Positions 6,994 through 13,159 of a DNA stretch of 18,189 bases are shown here, one piece after another. A program made the position numbers and the translations under genes. Below the pieces are notes generated by a model. It saw only the letters and a program-made list of their open reading frames with translations, was not told the DNA's origin and made no database searches. Source of the stretch: RGIG1959 sp964564305 (GTDB lineage Bacteria > Bacillota > Clostridia > Oscillospirales > Acutalibacteraceae); contig CAZMAM010000031.1 of assembly GCA_964564305.1 (NCBI GenBank), positions 1 to 18,189 on the forward strand, written 5' to 3'. Numbering within the stretch: position 1 is the first letter of the stretch; each line of letters opens with the position of its first letter.

Positions 6994-7524
6994 TTACGCC
7001 GATTGTTTATCGGCAATGGCTTGCAGTGCGCATACCAAGCCGCGCAGATTGGCGTGGAGCACGCCGACAAATCCGGAAATGGGGGCATTAAAGCCGGAGA
7101 GCATTTGTGCGAGCAAAATTTCTTTGGGCGGCATCTGAGCTAATTGATCAACATGCGCCGCATCCACCACTTCTCCTTCGATAAATCCGCCTTTAATTGC
7201 AAATGTTTTGCTGGTATTGGCGTACTTGGAGAGAATTTTTGCGGCCGCCACATGATCGGACGGGCTGATGGCCACCGCCGTGGATCCTTTGAGCACATCG
7301 TGCAGCTCCGGGAGATCCGCTTTTTCCGCCGCACGTCGAAGCATGGTGTTTTTGACAACTTTGTATTCTACGCCCGCTTCGCGCAATTCCTTTCTCAACT
7401 TGGTGTCATCCGCTACCGAAATACCCTTATAATCCACCACTACACCGGCAACGGCACTTTTCAGCTTTTGAGAAAGTTCCTCCACATATTCCTGCTTCTG
7501 CCGAATAACCTGTTCACTTGCCAA
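6994..7524 (-). CDS. rplJ: 50S ribosomal protein L10
   Basis: L10 anchors L7/L12 dimers to the ribosome stalk base and represses its own operon by binding the leader RNA. The 176-residue protein has the usual ASEQVIRQKQEYVEEL start, the VVDYKGISVADDTKLRKELR block that contacts 23S rRNA, and a C-terminal helix for L7/L12. The start is TTG at 7524, preceded by GGAGGTG at the right spacing; an ATG near the start is absent. It is transcribed from a strong promoter at 7853-7881 through an L10 leader and attenuator. Confidence 0.96.
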   Translation of the reverse strand: MASEQVIRQKQEYVEELSQKLKSAVAGVVVDYKGISVADDTKLRKELREAGVEYKVVKNTMLRRAAEKADLPELHDVLKGSTAVAISPSDHVAAAKILSKYANTSKTFAIKGGFIEGEVVDAAHVDQLAQMPPKEILLAQMLSGFNAPISGFVGVLHANLRGLVCALQAIADKQSA

Positions 7525-7642
7525 ATTGATTCACCTCCGTTCGGCAAAAATCATCGCTTTCACAACCCGATTGCCGCGAAAAGTACGCAGTCCGACTCTT
7601 GTTGCCTAAGCCTGCGAGCGGTTGCCAAAGCGGATTTGTCGT

Positions 7643-7681
7643 AAATAAAAACCCTCTCTGTTTTCATAAATGCAGAGAGGG
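7643..7681 (-). terminator. Intrinsic terminator/attenuator in the rplJ leader
   Basis: CCCTCTCTG (7652-7660) pairs with CAGAGAGGG (7673-7681), a 9-bp stem with a 12-base loop. On the minus strand the hairpin is followed by TTTTTATTT, a good terminator tail. It sits about 165 bases after the predicted start point and about 120 bases before rplJ, so it would stop transcripts in the leader unless antitermination occurs. Confidence 0.85.
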
Positions 7682-7845
7682 ACAACAACACATAGACGCG
7701 GCACCTGAACGCGCCACCATCTGTTGCGCCGTTCCTCGGCAGGCGGAAAATTCCTTTCAGCGACAAAAGCCGCGCCTGCTGTCTGCGGAAAGCAGCATAA
7801 ACAGCTTATACAGTTTTAGAATAAAAGCATACTCCCTGAACCAGC
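7643..7845 (-). promoter_or_regulatory. L10 leader (ribosomal protein autoregulation site of rplJ-rplL)
   Basis: In the minus-strand transcript the segment GCAGACAGCAGGCGCGG (about 7768-7784) and the later CCGCCTGCCGAGGA (about 7734-7747) carry the AGACAGCAGG and CTGCCGAGG signatures of the Firmicute L10 leader, the RNA that binds the L10-(L12)4 complex. A terminator hairpin closes the leader. This is recognised from memory of the family. Excess L10-L12 would favour repression here; the exact mechanism is inferred. Confidence 0.78.
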
Positions 7846-7852
7846 ATTAAAA

Positions 7853-7881
7853 AGTATATCACTTTTTCTCTGATTTGGCAA
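7853..7881 (-). promoter_or_regulatory. Promoter of rplJ-rplL (sigma-A type)
   Basis: On the minus strand TTGCCA (7876-7881) and TATACT (7853-7858) stand 17 bases apart, and a start near 7846 is expected. It begins only five bases past the rplA stop codon, so rplJ-rplL have their own promoter in addition to any read-through from rplA. Confidence 0.82.
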
Positions 7882-7885
7882 GCAC

Positions 7886-8578
7886 TTAACCGGTGATTTT
7901 CGCGGGGTTGATTTTTACTCCCGGCCCCATGGTAGAGGCAACCACACATGACCGGATGTACTGCCCCTTGGAAGCGGCGGGTTTTGCCCGAACCACCGCG
8001 CCCAAAAGCGTCTCAAAATTTTCCTGAAGCTTTTGTACACCAAAAGAGACCTTGCCTATCGGGCAATGAATAATATTGGTTTTGTCCAGCCGGTACTCAA
8101 TTTTGCCCGCTTTGGCATCGGCGACCGCTTTCGCGACATCCGGTGTGACGGTACCCGCTTTAGGGTTCGGCATCAGGCCGCGCGGACCTAAGATTTTGCC
8201 TAATCGGCCGACAACGCCCATCATATCCGGGCTGGCGATAACCACGTCAAAATCCAGCCATCCGCCGTTGATTTTGGCGATTAAATCGTCATCGCCGACA
8301 AATTCCGCGCCCGCTTCCTGCGCGGCGGTTGCTTTATCGCCCTTGGCGAATACCAAAACCCGTACTTTTTTTCCGGTTCCGTGCGGAAGAACAATCGCTC
8401 CGCGCACCTGCTGATCGGCATGGCGGCTGTCTACGCCCAGCTTCACATGAACTTCTACGGTTTCGTCAAATTTTGCTTTTCCGGTTTTAACGGCAAGATC
8501 CAGCGCATCCGGAATATCATATAACATACTTCTGTCGATCAGCTTTGCGCTCTCGGCATATTTCTTTCCGTGTTTCAT
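7886..8578 (-). CDS. rplA: 50S ribosomal protein L1
   Basis: L1 binds the L1 stalk of 23S rRNA and helps release deacylated tRNA; in many bacteria it also represses the L11-L1 operon. The 230-residue length is standard. Motifs include MKHGKKYAESAKLID at the N-terminus, KFDETVEVHVKLGVD, LPHGTGK, LGKILGPRGLMPNPKAGTV and the C-terminal STMGPGVKINP. The ATG at 8578 follows a GGGAGGA site. It is the last gene of rpmG-secE-nusG-rplK-rplA. No terminator separates it from the rplJ promoter. Confidence 0.97.
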   Translation of the reverse strand: MKHGKKYAESAKLIDRSMLYDIPDALDLAVKTGKAKFDETVEVHVKLGVDSRHADQQVRGAIVLPHGTGKKVRVLVFAKGDKATAAQEAGAEFVGDDDLIAKINGGWLDFDVVIASPDMMGVVGRLGKILGPRGLMPNPKAGTVTPDVAKAVADAKAGKIEYRLDKTNIIHCPIGKVSFGVQKLQENFETLLGAVVRAKPAASKGQYIRSCVVASTMGPGVKINPAKITG

Positions 8579-8616
8579 TTCGGTTCCTCCCTATAAAATC
8601 CGCTTTCGCCCATAAA

Positions 8617-8668
8617 GGAAAAGCGGCCGAGTGGTTAAATCGGAATGCTGAGGGGCTCCTCCCACTCC
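8617..8668 (+). other. tRNA 5'-half-like fragment (class II D-arm) in the rplK-rplA spacer, opposite strand
   Basis: On the strand opposite to the operon, GGAAAAGCGGCCGAGTGGTT (8617-8636) continues into AAATCGG, resembling the acceptor 5' side and D-arm of a serine or leucine tRNA, with CCGA pairing TCGG. The following bases do not form an anticodon arm or variable arm, and no 3' half is present. It may be a tRNA gene remnant or chance. The fragment is transcribed as antisense within the rplK-rplA mRNA. Confidence 0.35.
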
Positions 8669-8674
8669 ATAAAT

Positions 8675-9100
8675 TCAGTCGACAACTTCAATGCCCATGC
8701 TGCGCGCCGTGCCGGCGACCATGCTCATCGCGGCGTCGATATCGGCTGCGTTGAGATCGGGCATTTTAGTTTCGGCGATAGTTCTGACCTGCTCACGGGT
8801 AATCTTGGCCACCTTCTCTTTATTCGGAACGCCGGAAGCCTTTTCAATGCCGCATGCCTTTTTGATCAGCACGGCAGCAGGGGGCGTTTTGGTAATAAAG
8901 GTAAATGAGCGGTCGGCATAAACGGTAATAACAACCGGGATAACCAAGCCCGCGTCTTTTTTGGTACGCTCGTTGAATTCCTTTGTAAAAGCCATAATGT
9001 TCACGCCGTGTTGGCCCAATGCAGGGCCAACAGGCGGCGCAGGGGTCGCCTTACCGGCGGGAATCTGCAACTTGATGTACCCTGTGATTTTTTGCGCCAT
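8675..9100 (-). CDS. rplK: 50S ribosomal protein L11
   Basis: L11 forms the GTPase-associated centre of the large subunit with 23S rRNA helices 43-44. The ATG at 9100 (MAQKITGYIKLQIPAGKATP) gives 141 residues, the standard length; GGAGGTG lies 11 bases upstream. A TTG at 9118 in the same frame overlaps that ribosome binding site and is rejected. Conserved blocks include PPVGPALGQHGVNIMAF, the KTPPAAVLIKKA stretch, and the C-terminal RNA-binding AGTARSMGIEV. It follows nusG after a 98-base spacer with two hairpins. Confidence 0.97.
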   Translation of the reverse strand: MAQKITGYIKLQIPAGKATPAPPVGPALGQHGVNIMAFTKEFNERTKKDAGLVIPVVITVYADRSFTFITKTPPAAVLIKKACGIEKASGVPNKEKVAKITREQVRTIAETKMPDLNAADIDAAMSMVAGTARSMGIEVVD

Positions 9101-9137
9101 TGTGTTTTGCACCTCCAAAATTTGTGGTCAACGGATA

Positions 9138-9181
9138 AACGGCCTTTGCCGTTCCTCCCACAAGCCGGAAAATTGTCCGGC
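9138..9181 (-). promoter_or_regulatory. Two adjacent hairpins in the nusG-rplK spacer, possible leader structure
   Basis: AACGGC-CTTT-GCCGTT (9138-9153) and GCCGGA-AAATTG-TCCGGC (9164-9181) are perfect 6-bp stems 20-60 bases upstream of the rplK ribosome binding site. In other bacteria L1 represses L11-L1 by binding near the rplK start, so an L1 site here is possible. I cannot match the L1-site sequence from memory. Confidence 0.4.
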
Positions 9182-9198
9182 ACATAAAGCCAATATTT

Positions 9199-9720
9199 TT
9201 ACGCTTCCCATAATTCGATCTGATCCGGTTCCAATTCCACCGGTGTATCCCGTCCGAACATCGAAATGGTCAGCCTGACGGTTTTTTTGTCTAAATCGAT
9301 TTCGTCCACTCTTCCGGTAAAATTTTCCAGCGCACCGTCAATGATGCGTACCGTATCTCCGATTTCGTAATTGATTTCCACTTTGCGTTTTTCCACACCG
9401 AGCTTCGCCACTTCGCTTTCGGTCAGCGGAACGGGTTTTCCCCCGGGGCCGACAAATCCGGTACAACCGCGCGTATTGCGCACCACATACCATGAATCGT
9501 CGTTCATGACCATCTTCACCAGCACATAACTGGGGAAAATCTTGCGTTCCGTTTCAACTTTCTGACCGTCTCTGATTTCTTCAACGGTCTCTTTCGGCAC
9601 GCGAATTTCTTGAATCCAATCCTGAAGCTTACGGTTTTCCACGATGGTTGTCAGATTTGTTGCCACTTTGTCTTCATATCCGGAATAAGTATGAATGACA
9701 TACCACTTTGCTTCGTCCAC
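9199..9720 (-). CDS. nusG: Transcription elongation factor NusG
   Basis: NusG binds the RNA polymerase clamp and links it to Rho or ribosomes; in Firmicutes it can also promote pausing. Length is 173 residues, normal. The NGN domain (about 1-115) starts DEAKWYVIHTYSGYEDKVATNL and carries the FPSYVLVKM and VRNTRGCTGFVG motifs. The C-terminal KOW domain (about 120-173) has GDTVRIIDGALENFTGRVDEID. The start is GTG at 9720 behind an AGGGAGGA site. It follows secE closely, as in most bacteria. Confidence 0.97.
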   Translation of the reverse strand: MDEAKWYVIHTYSGYEDKVATNLTTIVENRKLQDWIQEIRVPKETVEEIRDGQKVETERKIFPSYVLVKMVMNDDSWYVVRNTRGCTGFVGPGGKPVPLTESEVAKLGVEKRKVEINYEIGDTVRIIDGALENFTGRVDEIDLDKKTVRLTISMFGRDTPVELEPDQIELWEA

Positions 9721-9744
9721 AATAGTCCTCCCTGTCGACGTGTG

Positions 9745-10053
9745 TTACGCGGAGACAGCAAGCCCGATCAGCGCGGACAGACCGGCATCGACCAGGGAAA
9801 TCAGCAACCCCAGTACCAGGCAAACCGCAAGCGTCACCAACGTATTGCGCACAACGGACGGTAATGACGGCCAGACAATTTTCTTAAACTCACTTTTGGT
9901 GTCGCGCATATATTTGACAAAGCGCTTCCAAAGACTCGGTTTTTTGGATTTTGTTTTTTCCGGTTTACCCGGTTTTTCTTTTTTTTCCACCTTTACGGTT
10001 TTTTCGGCTTTCTCGTCGGCCACTTCAGCAACCCTTCCTTTCTTATTTTTCAC
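9745..10053 (-). CDS. secE: Preprotein translocase subunit SecE
   Basis: SecE is the small clamp-like subunit of the SecYEG protein channel in the membrane. The C-terminal half shows the family pattern: FVKYMRDTKSEFKKIVWPS (about residues 46-64), then one membrane helix at about 70-97. The N-terminal 40 residues are Lys/Glu-rich and variable, as expected. Start choice is uncertain: GTG at 10053 (102 residues, 12 bases past the rpmG stop) has no ribosome binding site, while an in-frame GTG at 10023 (92 residues) has AAAGGAAGG about 8 bases upstream. Gene order rpmG-secE-nusG is the usual one. Confidence 0.9.
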   Translation of the reverse strand: MKNKKGRVAEVADEKAEKTVKVEKKEKPGKPEKTKSKKPSLWKRFVKYMRDTKSEFKKIVWPSLPSVVRNTLVTLAVCLVLGLLISLVDAGLSALIGLAVSA

Positions 10054-10065
10054 GGTATCACGGGG

Positions 10066-10215
10066 TTATTTGGTTTCCCGGTGCAGGGTGTGCTTGCGGC
10101 AAAACCGACAGTATTTTTTCATTTCCAGCCGGTCGGGATCGTTCTTTTTGTTTTTCATGGTGTTGTAATTTCGCTGCTTGCATTCCGTGCAGGCCAAAGT
10201 GATTTTGACTCTCAT
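10066..10215 (-). CDS. rpmG: 50S ribosomal protein L33 (zinc-binding form)
   Basis: This 49-residue gene is a standard L33. It begins MRVKITLACTECKQRNYNT and ends KHTLHRETK. Two Cys pairs, CTEC (9-12) and CRFC (36-39), form the zinc ribbon of the C+ form, which some Clostridia exchange for a Cys-less version under zinc limitation. The ATG at 10215 follows GGAGGTG. It heads the operon rpmG-secE-nusG-rplK-rplA, with a long leader that contains repeat copy C. Confidence 0.96.
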   Translation of the reverse strand: MRVKITLACTECKQRNYNTMKNKKNDPDRLEMKKYCRFCRKHTLHRETK

Positions 10216-10265
10216 GGATACGGCACCTCCTAAATACAGGAATAATGTCAGCCTCCCTCACGGAC

Positions 10266-10439
10266 AGGGCAATACCGCATAAAAATTGTGGCAAGGAAAT
10301 GTTGGCAGATTTTCGCCCGATATAACAAACGCCTCAGCGAAATTTCTGCGTATCCGCGGGAATTTTGCCCGAAAGACGAAAAAGAAGCCCGCAGGGCGGA
10401 GGCGTTGTGCATCGGCTTGCCATTGTGCGGTGTTGCCTT
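10266..10439 (+). repeat. Dispersed inverted-repeat element, copy C (174 bp), in the rpmG operon leader
   Basis: The left end is AGGGCAATACCGCATAAAAATTG and the right end CATTGTGCGGTGTTGCCTT (10421-10439), a related inverted repeat. Blocks shared with the other long copies include GGCAGATTTTCG, CAGCGAA, GCGTATCCGCGGGAATTTT and GACGAAAAAGAAGCCCG. A hairpin GCCC-GCA-GGGC (10387-10397) occupies the place of GCC-GGTA-GGC in copy A and TGCCC-ATCCGC-GGGCA in copy E. The promoter at 10479-10508 would transcribe the whole element as antisense RNA within the mRNA leader. Confidence 0.78.
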
Positions 10440-10478
10440 AGGGGATATCAAAAAAATAACCCCCTATGAGGTATGCTT

Positions 10479-10508
10479 ATCCTACCACATCAGGGCTTTT
10501 CCTGTCAA
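10479..10508 (-). promoter_or_regulatory. Promoter of the rpmG-secE-nusG-rplK-rplA operon
   Basis: On the minus strand TTGACA (10503-10508) and TAGGAT (10479-10484) have an 18-base spacer; initiation near 10472 is predicted. That leaves a leader of about 257 bases before rpmG, two thirds of it repeat copy C. A perfect palindrome CGCGGA-AAA-TCCGCG lies just upstream, at 10516-10530, and might bind a regulator or end a transcript. Confidence 0.78.
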
Positions 10509-10570
10509 GTGATTTTCGCGGAAAATCCGCGTGATTCGGATTTTTTTGAGGATTATTTGAGGATTAGGGG

Positions 10571-10599
10571 TTGACAAAGACCCCGTTTTGCGCTAAAGT
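10571..10599 (+). promoter_or_regulatory. Promoter of tRNA-Ala
   Basis: TTGACA (10571-10576) and TAAAGT (10594-10599) are 17 bases apart, about 14 bases upstream of the mature tRNA end. It diverges from the rpmG operon promoter. Confidence 0.8.
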
Positions 10600-10612
10600 A
10601 ATGACGGCACAG

Positions 10613-10688
10613 GGGGGCGTAGCTCAGCTGGGAGAGCGTACGGTTCGCATCCGTAAGGTCGAGAGTTCGATTCTCTTCGTCTCCACCA
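10613..10688 (+). tRNA. tRNA-Ala (anticodon CGC)
   Basis: The 76-base cloverleaf is complete and includes an encoded CCA. The 7-bp acceptor stem GGGGGCG pairs with CGTCTCC using two G-U pairs, one of them G3:U70, the main identity signal for alanyl-tRNA synthetase. The D-stem is GCTC/GAGC, the anticodon stem TACGG/CCGTA with loop TTCGCAT (anticodon 10646-10648, reading GCG), and the T-arm GAGAG-TTCGATT-CTCTT. It stands alone between a promoter and a terminator. Confidence 0.95.
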
Positions 10689-10696
10689 TCGATCAA

Positions 10697-10719
10697 AAGC
10701 CGGCTTTGCCGGTTTTTTT
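10697..10719 (+). terminator. Intrinsic terminator of tRNA-Ala
   Basis: AAGCCGGC (10697-10704), loop TTT, GCCGGTTT (10708-10715): an 8-bp stem with one G-U pair, running into a T7 stretch (10713-10719). Confidence 0.88.
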
Positions 10720-10779
10720 GCTATAAAGCCGTGTGATGAAATCGTTCATACGCAGCACTCAACTTTCGCTTACCCGTTT

Positions 10780-10806
10780 TTGACAAAATTTATGATGCTG
10801 TATAAA
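10780..10806 (+). promoter_or_regulatory. Probable promoter of tyrS
   Basis: TTGACA (10780-10785) is followed by TATAAA (10801-10806) with a 15-base gap, or by TAAACC (10803-10808) at the normal 17 bases. The first choice is the better box and the second the better spacing. Initiation near 10812 would place degenerate repeat copy F in the leader. Confidence 0.55.
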
Positions 10807-10817
10807 CCGGGCAAAGC

Positions 10818-10867
10818 AAAATCCGCCTGACGCTTTCCGCACGAAAATCTTTATACGATAATTTTTA
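10818..10867 (-). repeat. Dispersed repeat, copy F (degenerate half copy) in the tyrS leader
   Basis: The reverse complement reads ATAAAGATTTTCGTGCGG, then AAAGCGTCAGGCGGATTTT. Copy D in reverse complement reads ACAAAGATTGTCGTTCAG, then AAAAGCGGCAGGCGGATTTT. The outermost end is worn (ATTATCGTATAAAG against AATATCGCACAAAG) and the second half is absent. It is orientation-consistent with D and lies between the tyrS promoter and gene. Confidence 0.6.
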
Positions 10868-10922
10868 TTTGCGGAACAGACAACCGCAAGGGGTCACCGG
10901 GGAAGGGGTCGTTCAAGAGACA

Positions 10923-12161
10923 ATGACAATTTACGAAGAATTGAAGGCGCGAGGCCTGATTGCGCAAACGAATGATGAAGAGAAAATTCGTGCCGACATT
11001 AACGCCGGCCGGGCGATTTTCTATATCGGATTTGACCCTACGGCGGACAGCCTTCATGTTGGCCATTTTTTGCAACTTTCCCTGATGAAACGCCTTCAGG
11101 CGGCGGGCAACCGCCCGATTGTCCTGATCGGCGGCGGAACCGCTATGGTGGGCGATCCTTCCGGGCGCACCGATATGCGCCCGATGATGACGCCGGAAAT
11201 CATCGCGCGTAACAGCGAATGTTTTCAGCGGCAAATGAGCCGTTTTATCGACTTTTCGCAGGACGGCGGAGCGGTGATGGTCAACAACGCCGAATGGCTG
11301 ACCCGGCTGAATTATGTGGAACTTCTGCGGGAAGTGGGCGCGCACTTCAGCGTGAACCGTATGCTTGCCGCAGAATGCTACAAACAGCGAATGGAAAAAG
11401 GGCTGAGCTTTCTGGAATTTAATTATATGATTATGCAAAGCTACGATTATTGGGAACTGTACAAGCGGTATGGATGTGATTTGCAATGCGGCGGCGACGA
11501 TCAATGGAGCAATATTTTAAGCGGCGCGGATTTGATTCGGCGCAAATCGGGAAAAAGCGCCGGAGCGATGACCGTTCCCCTTTTGCTGAATGCCGAAGGA
11601 AAAAAGATGGGCAAAACCCAGTCCGGTGCCGTCTGGCTGGATCCCGATAAAACCGCGCCGTTTGATTTTTACCAATATTGGCGGAATGTCGCGGATACGG
11701 ATGTAATCAAATGTCTGAGAACGCTGACTTTCCTGCCATTGGAAGAAATAAATGAAATGGCTTCTTGGGAGGGCAGCCGGCTGAATACGGCAAAAGAAAC
11801 ATTGGCGTATGAACTGACCGAATTGGTGCACGGCAGGGAAGAAGCCGAAAGGGCGAGAACCGGGGCTCGGTCCTTGTTTCAAACCGGCGCTGCCGCCGAT
11901 ATGCCGACGGTTTCTTTGGCAGACGGGGATTTTTCTTCGGGCGGAATTGATATTCTCACCCTGCTGGTGAAAGCAGATCTGGTATCTTCGAAATCGGAAG
12001 CGCGACGCGCCGTAGAGCAGGGCGGCGTTTTGGCCGGTCAGGAAAAAGTGACCGATATCCGAAAAGTTTTTCAATCGTCGGATATTTCTGCGGACGGTTT
12101 GGTTCTCCGCAAAGGCAAAAAGAAATTCTGCAAAGTGATTCTCGGCGCGAATTCGTTGTAA
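10923..12161 (+). CDS. tyrS: Tyrosyl-tRNA synthetase
   Basis: TyrRS charges tRNA-Tyr with tyrosine using ATP. The ATG at 10923 (MTIYEELKARGLIAQ) gives 412 residues, normal for the bacterial form; an upstream TTG at 10869 has no ribosome binding site and is rejected. AAGGGG lies 14 bases upstream, rather far. The class I Rossmann domain carries the HIGH-type HVGH (45-48), GDPSGRTDMR (77-86) and QCGGDDQWSNI (188-198), and the KMSKS-type loop is KKMGKT (227-232). A C-terminal S4 RNA-binding domain starts at about 345. In Firmicutes tyrS is often preceded by a T-box; none is recognisable here. It ends at a terminator shared with gtrA. Confidence 0.96.
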   Translation: MTIYEELKARGLIAQTNDEEKIRADINAGRAIFYIGFDPTADSLHVGHFLQLSLMKRLQAAGNRPIVLIGGGTAMVGDPSGRTDMRPMMTPEIIARNSECFQRQMSRFIDFSQDGGAVMVNNAEWLTRLNYVELLREVGAHFSVNRMLAAECYKQRMEKGLSFLEFNYMIMQSYDYWELYKRYGCDLQCGGDDQWSNILSGADLIRRKSGKSAGAMTVPLLLNAEGKKMGKTQSGAVWLDPDKTAPFDFYQYWRNVADTDVIKCLRTLTFLPLEEINEMASWEGSRLNTAKETLAYELTELVHGREEAERARTGARSLFQTGAAADMPTVSLADGDFSSGGIDILTLLVKADLVSSKSEARRAVEQGGVLAGQEKVTDIRKVFQSSDISADGLVLRKGKKKFCKVILGANSL

Positions 12162-12237
12162 TCGGTCGGTTGTTGTCGATCAGTACGAACAAACGGGCTT
12201 TGCGCCCTTTCCCGGTTTTGCCCTGTGATTCCGAAAA

Positions 12238-12298
12238 GCGCTCAAAAAATAAACACGCACAAATGGTGTGAGCGCGGAAACTTCCCGATGGGCGGGAA
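12238..12298. other. Two hairpins between tyrS and its terminator
   Basis: GCGCTCA (12238-12244) pairs with TGAGCGC (12269-12275), with CAC/GTG pairing inside; next TTCCCG (12282-12287) pairs with CGGGAA (12293-12298). With the terminator that follows they make three consecutive stems in 100 bases of tyrS 3' end. Their role, perhaps RNA stability, is unknown. Confidence 0.4.
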
Positions 12299-12304
12299 AA
12301 GCAA

Positions 12305-12337
12305 AGCTCCCGGATTACTGTTCCGGGGGCTCTTTTT
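12305..12337. terminator. Two-way terminator of tyrS and gtrA-like gene, loop holds a stop codon
   Basis: AGCTCCCGGA (12305-12314) pairs with TCCGGGGGCT (12322-12331), ten pairs with one G-U, followed on the plus strand by CTTTTT. The 7-base loop contains TTA (12315-12317), the stop codon of the minus-strand gene, so the hairpin overlaps that gene's last codons. Confidence 0.75.
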
Positions 12338-13145
12338 GATGTTTTTTAAAAATAATCCGCTTGCTGAACAGGTAATTGAGCACCAGAATAATCACCTGTA
12401 CCGCTATTTTGCACAAGGCCTCCGACCAGTGCAGCCAATCCACCGTCACGGTCATAAACGCCACCTCCACCATAAGGGATACCACCCGTGCTCCGAAAAA
12501 CAGACCCATTTCCCGGAAAAGGGCAGCGACGCCCGAAATGTGGCTTTTAAACACAAACAGCTTATTAACCGCATAGGCAAACAGCACCGCGCATACCCAC
12601 GATCCGGCGGTAGACGCCGCTACCGGCCATCGGCAGATATTGGAGAACAGCATTTGCGAAAGAAAACTGACCACCGTGGTGAGTATGCCGAATATCACAT
12701 AGCGAATGCTTTCGCCGTTTCGCACCGAAGGAAATTTGGCGCTTGCCCATTTCCACAGCATGGCCAAAAGCAGACAACCCGCGCCGCCGACCCATGCGCC
12801 GGTTCTTGGCATCGGATTTTGAAAAGGAAGCCAAGCGGCAAGCGCACAGGAAGCTAAAGCGGTAAAGATACCGTATGCCGTGCGCCGGCGAAACACGAAG
12901 CATTCCGCCGTAACCACCGCTGCCGTCAGCAGAAAAGGCCCTACCTGGGGCAACACAACGGGGGCGAGATGCTGCCACCAATCGCTTTGCGCCAGATCGG
13001 GAAAAATCACCGGCAATACGGCCTCTATACCTTTGGCGCAGATTTCGGTCATGGGGTTCATAAATAAAGCGCATATTCCCGCTGTGAGGACCAGGCACAG
13101 CAGTGAGAGCAGACATCCGATGATAGGGTCCTTTTTGAGCGTCAA
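12315..13145 (-). CDS. GtrA-like multi-pass membrane protein with N-terminal membrane extension
   Basis: The C-terminal half (about 145-270) has the four-helix pattern of the GtrA family, with VRNGESIRYVIFGILTTVV at its entry, YAVNKLFVFKSH after helix 2 and LNYLFSKRIIFKK at the end. These proteins are small membrane partners of polyprenyl-linked sugar transfer to the cell surface. The N-terminal 130 residues add about three or four more membrane helices not found in plain GtrA proteins of about 130 residues. A TTG at 13145 (7 bases after AAGGGAG) is preferred; GTG at 13163 overlaps the rpe stop and has no binding site, so six more residues are possible. It is the last gene of trkA-trkH-rpe-gtrA. 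The sugar or lipid handled is unknown. Confidence 0.75.
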   Translation of the reverse strand: MTLKKDPIIGCLLSLLCLVLTAGICALFMNPMTEICAKGIEAVLPVIFPDLAQSDWWQHLAPVVLPQVGPFLLTAAVVTAECFVFRRRTAYGIFTALASCALAAWLPFQNPMPRTGAWVGGAGCLLLAMLWKWASAKFPSVRNGESIRYVIFGILTTVVSFLSQMLFSNICRWPVAASTAGSWVCAVLFAYAVNKLFVFKSHISGVAALFREMGLFFGARVVSLMVEVAFMTVTVDWLHWSEALCKIAVQVIILVLNYLFSKRIIFKKHQKEPPEQ

Positions 13146-13159
13146 AAAGGCACTCCCTT

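Noticed and set aside
7602..7651. A possible seventh copy of the repeat (AAAGCGGATTTGTCGTAAAT and nearby)
   Set aside because: Only about 20 bases resemble the family, there is no end sequence, and the terminator tail explains part of the similarity.
12225..12857. A 210-codon open frame on the plus strand opposite the gtrA-like gene
   Set aside because: It lies antisense to a gene with clear membrane-protein sequence, and its composition (His/Arg/Pro-rich) reads like a shadow frame.
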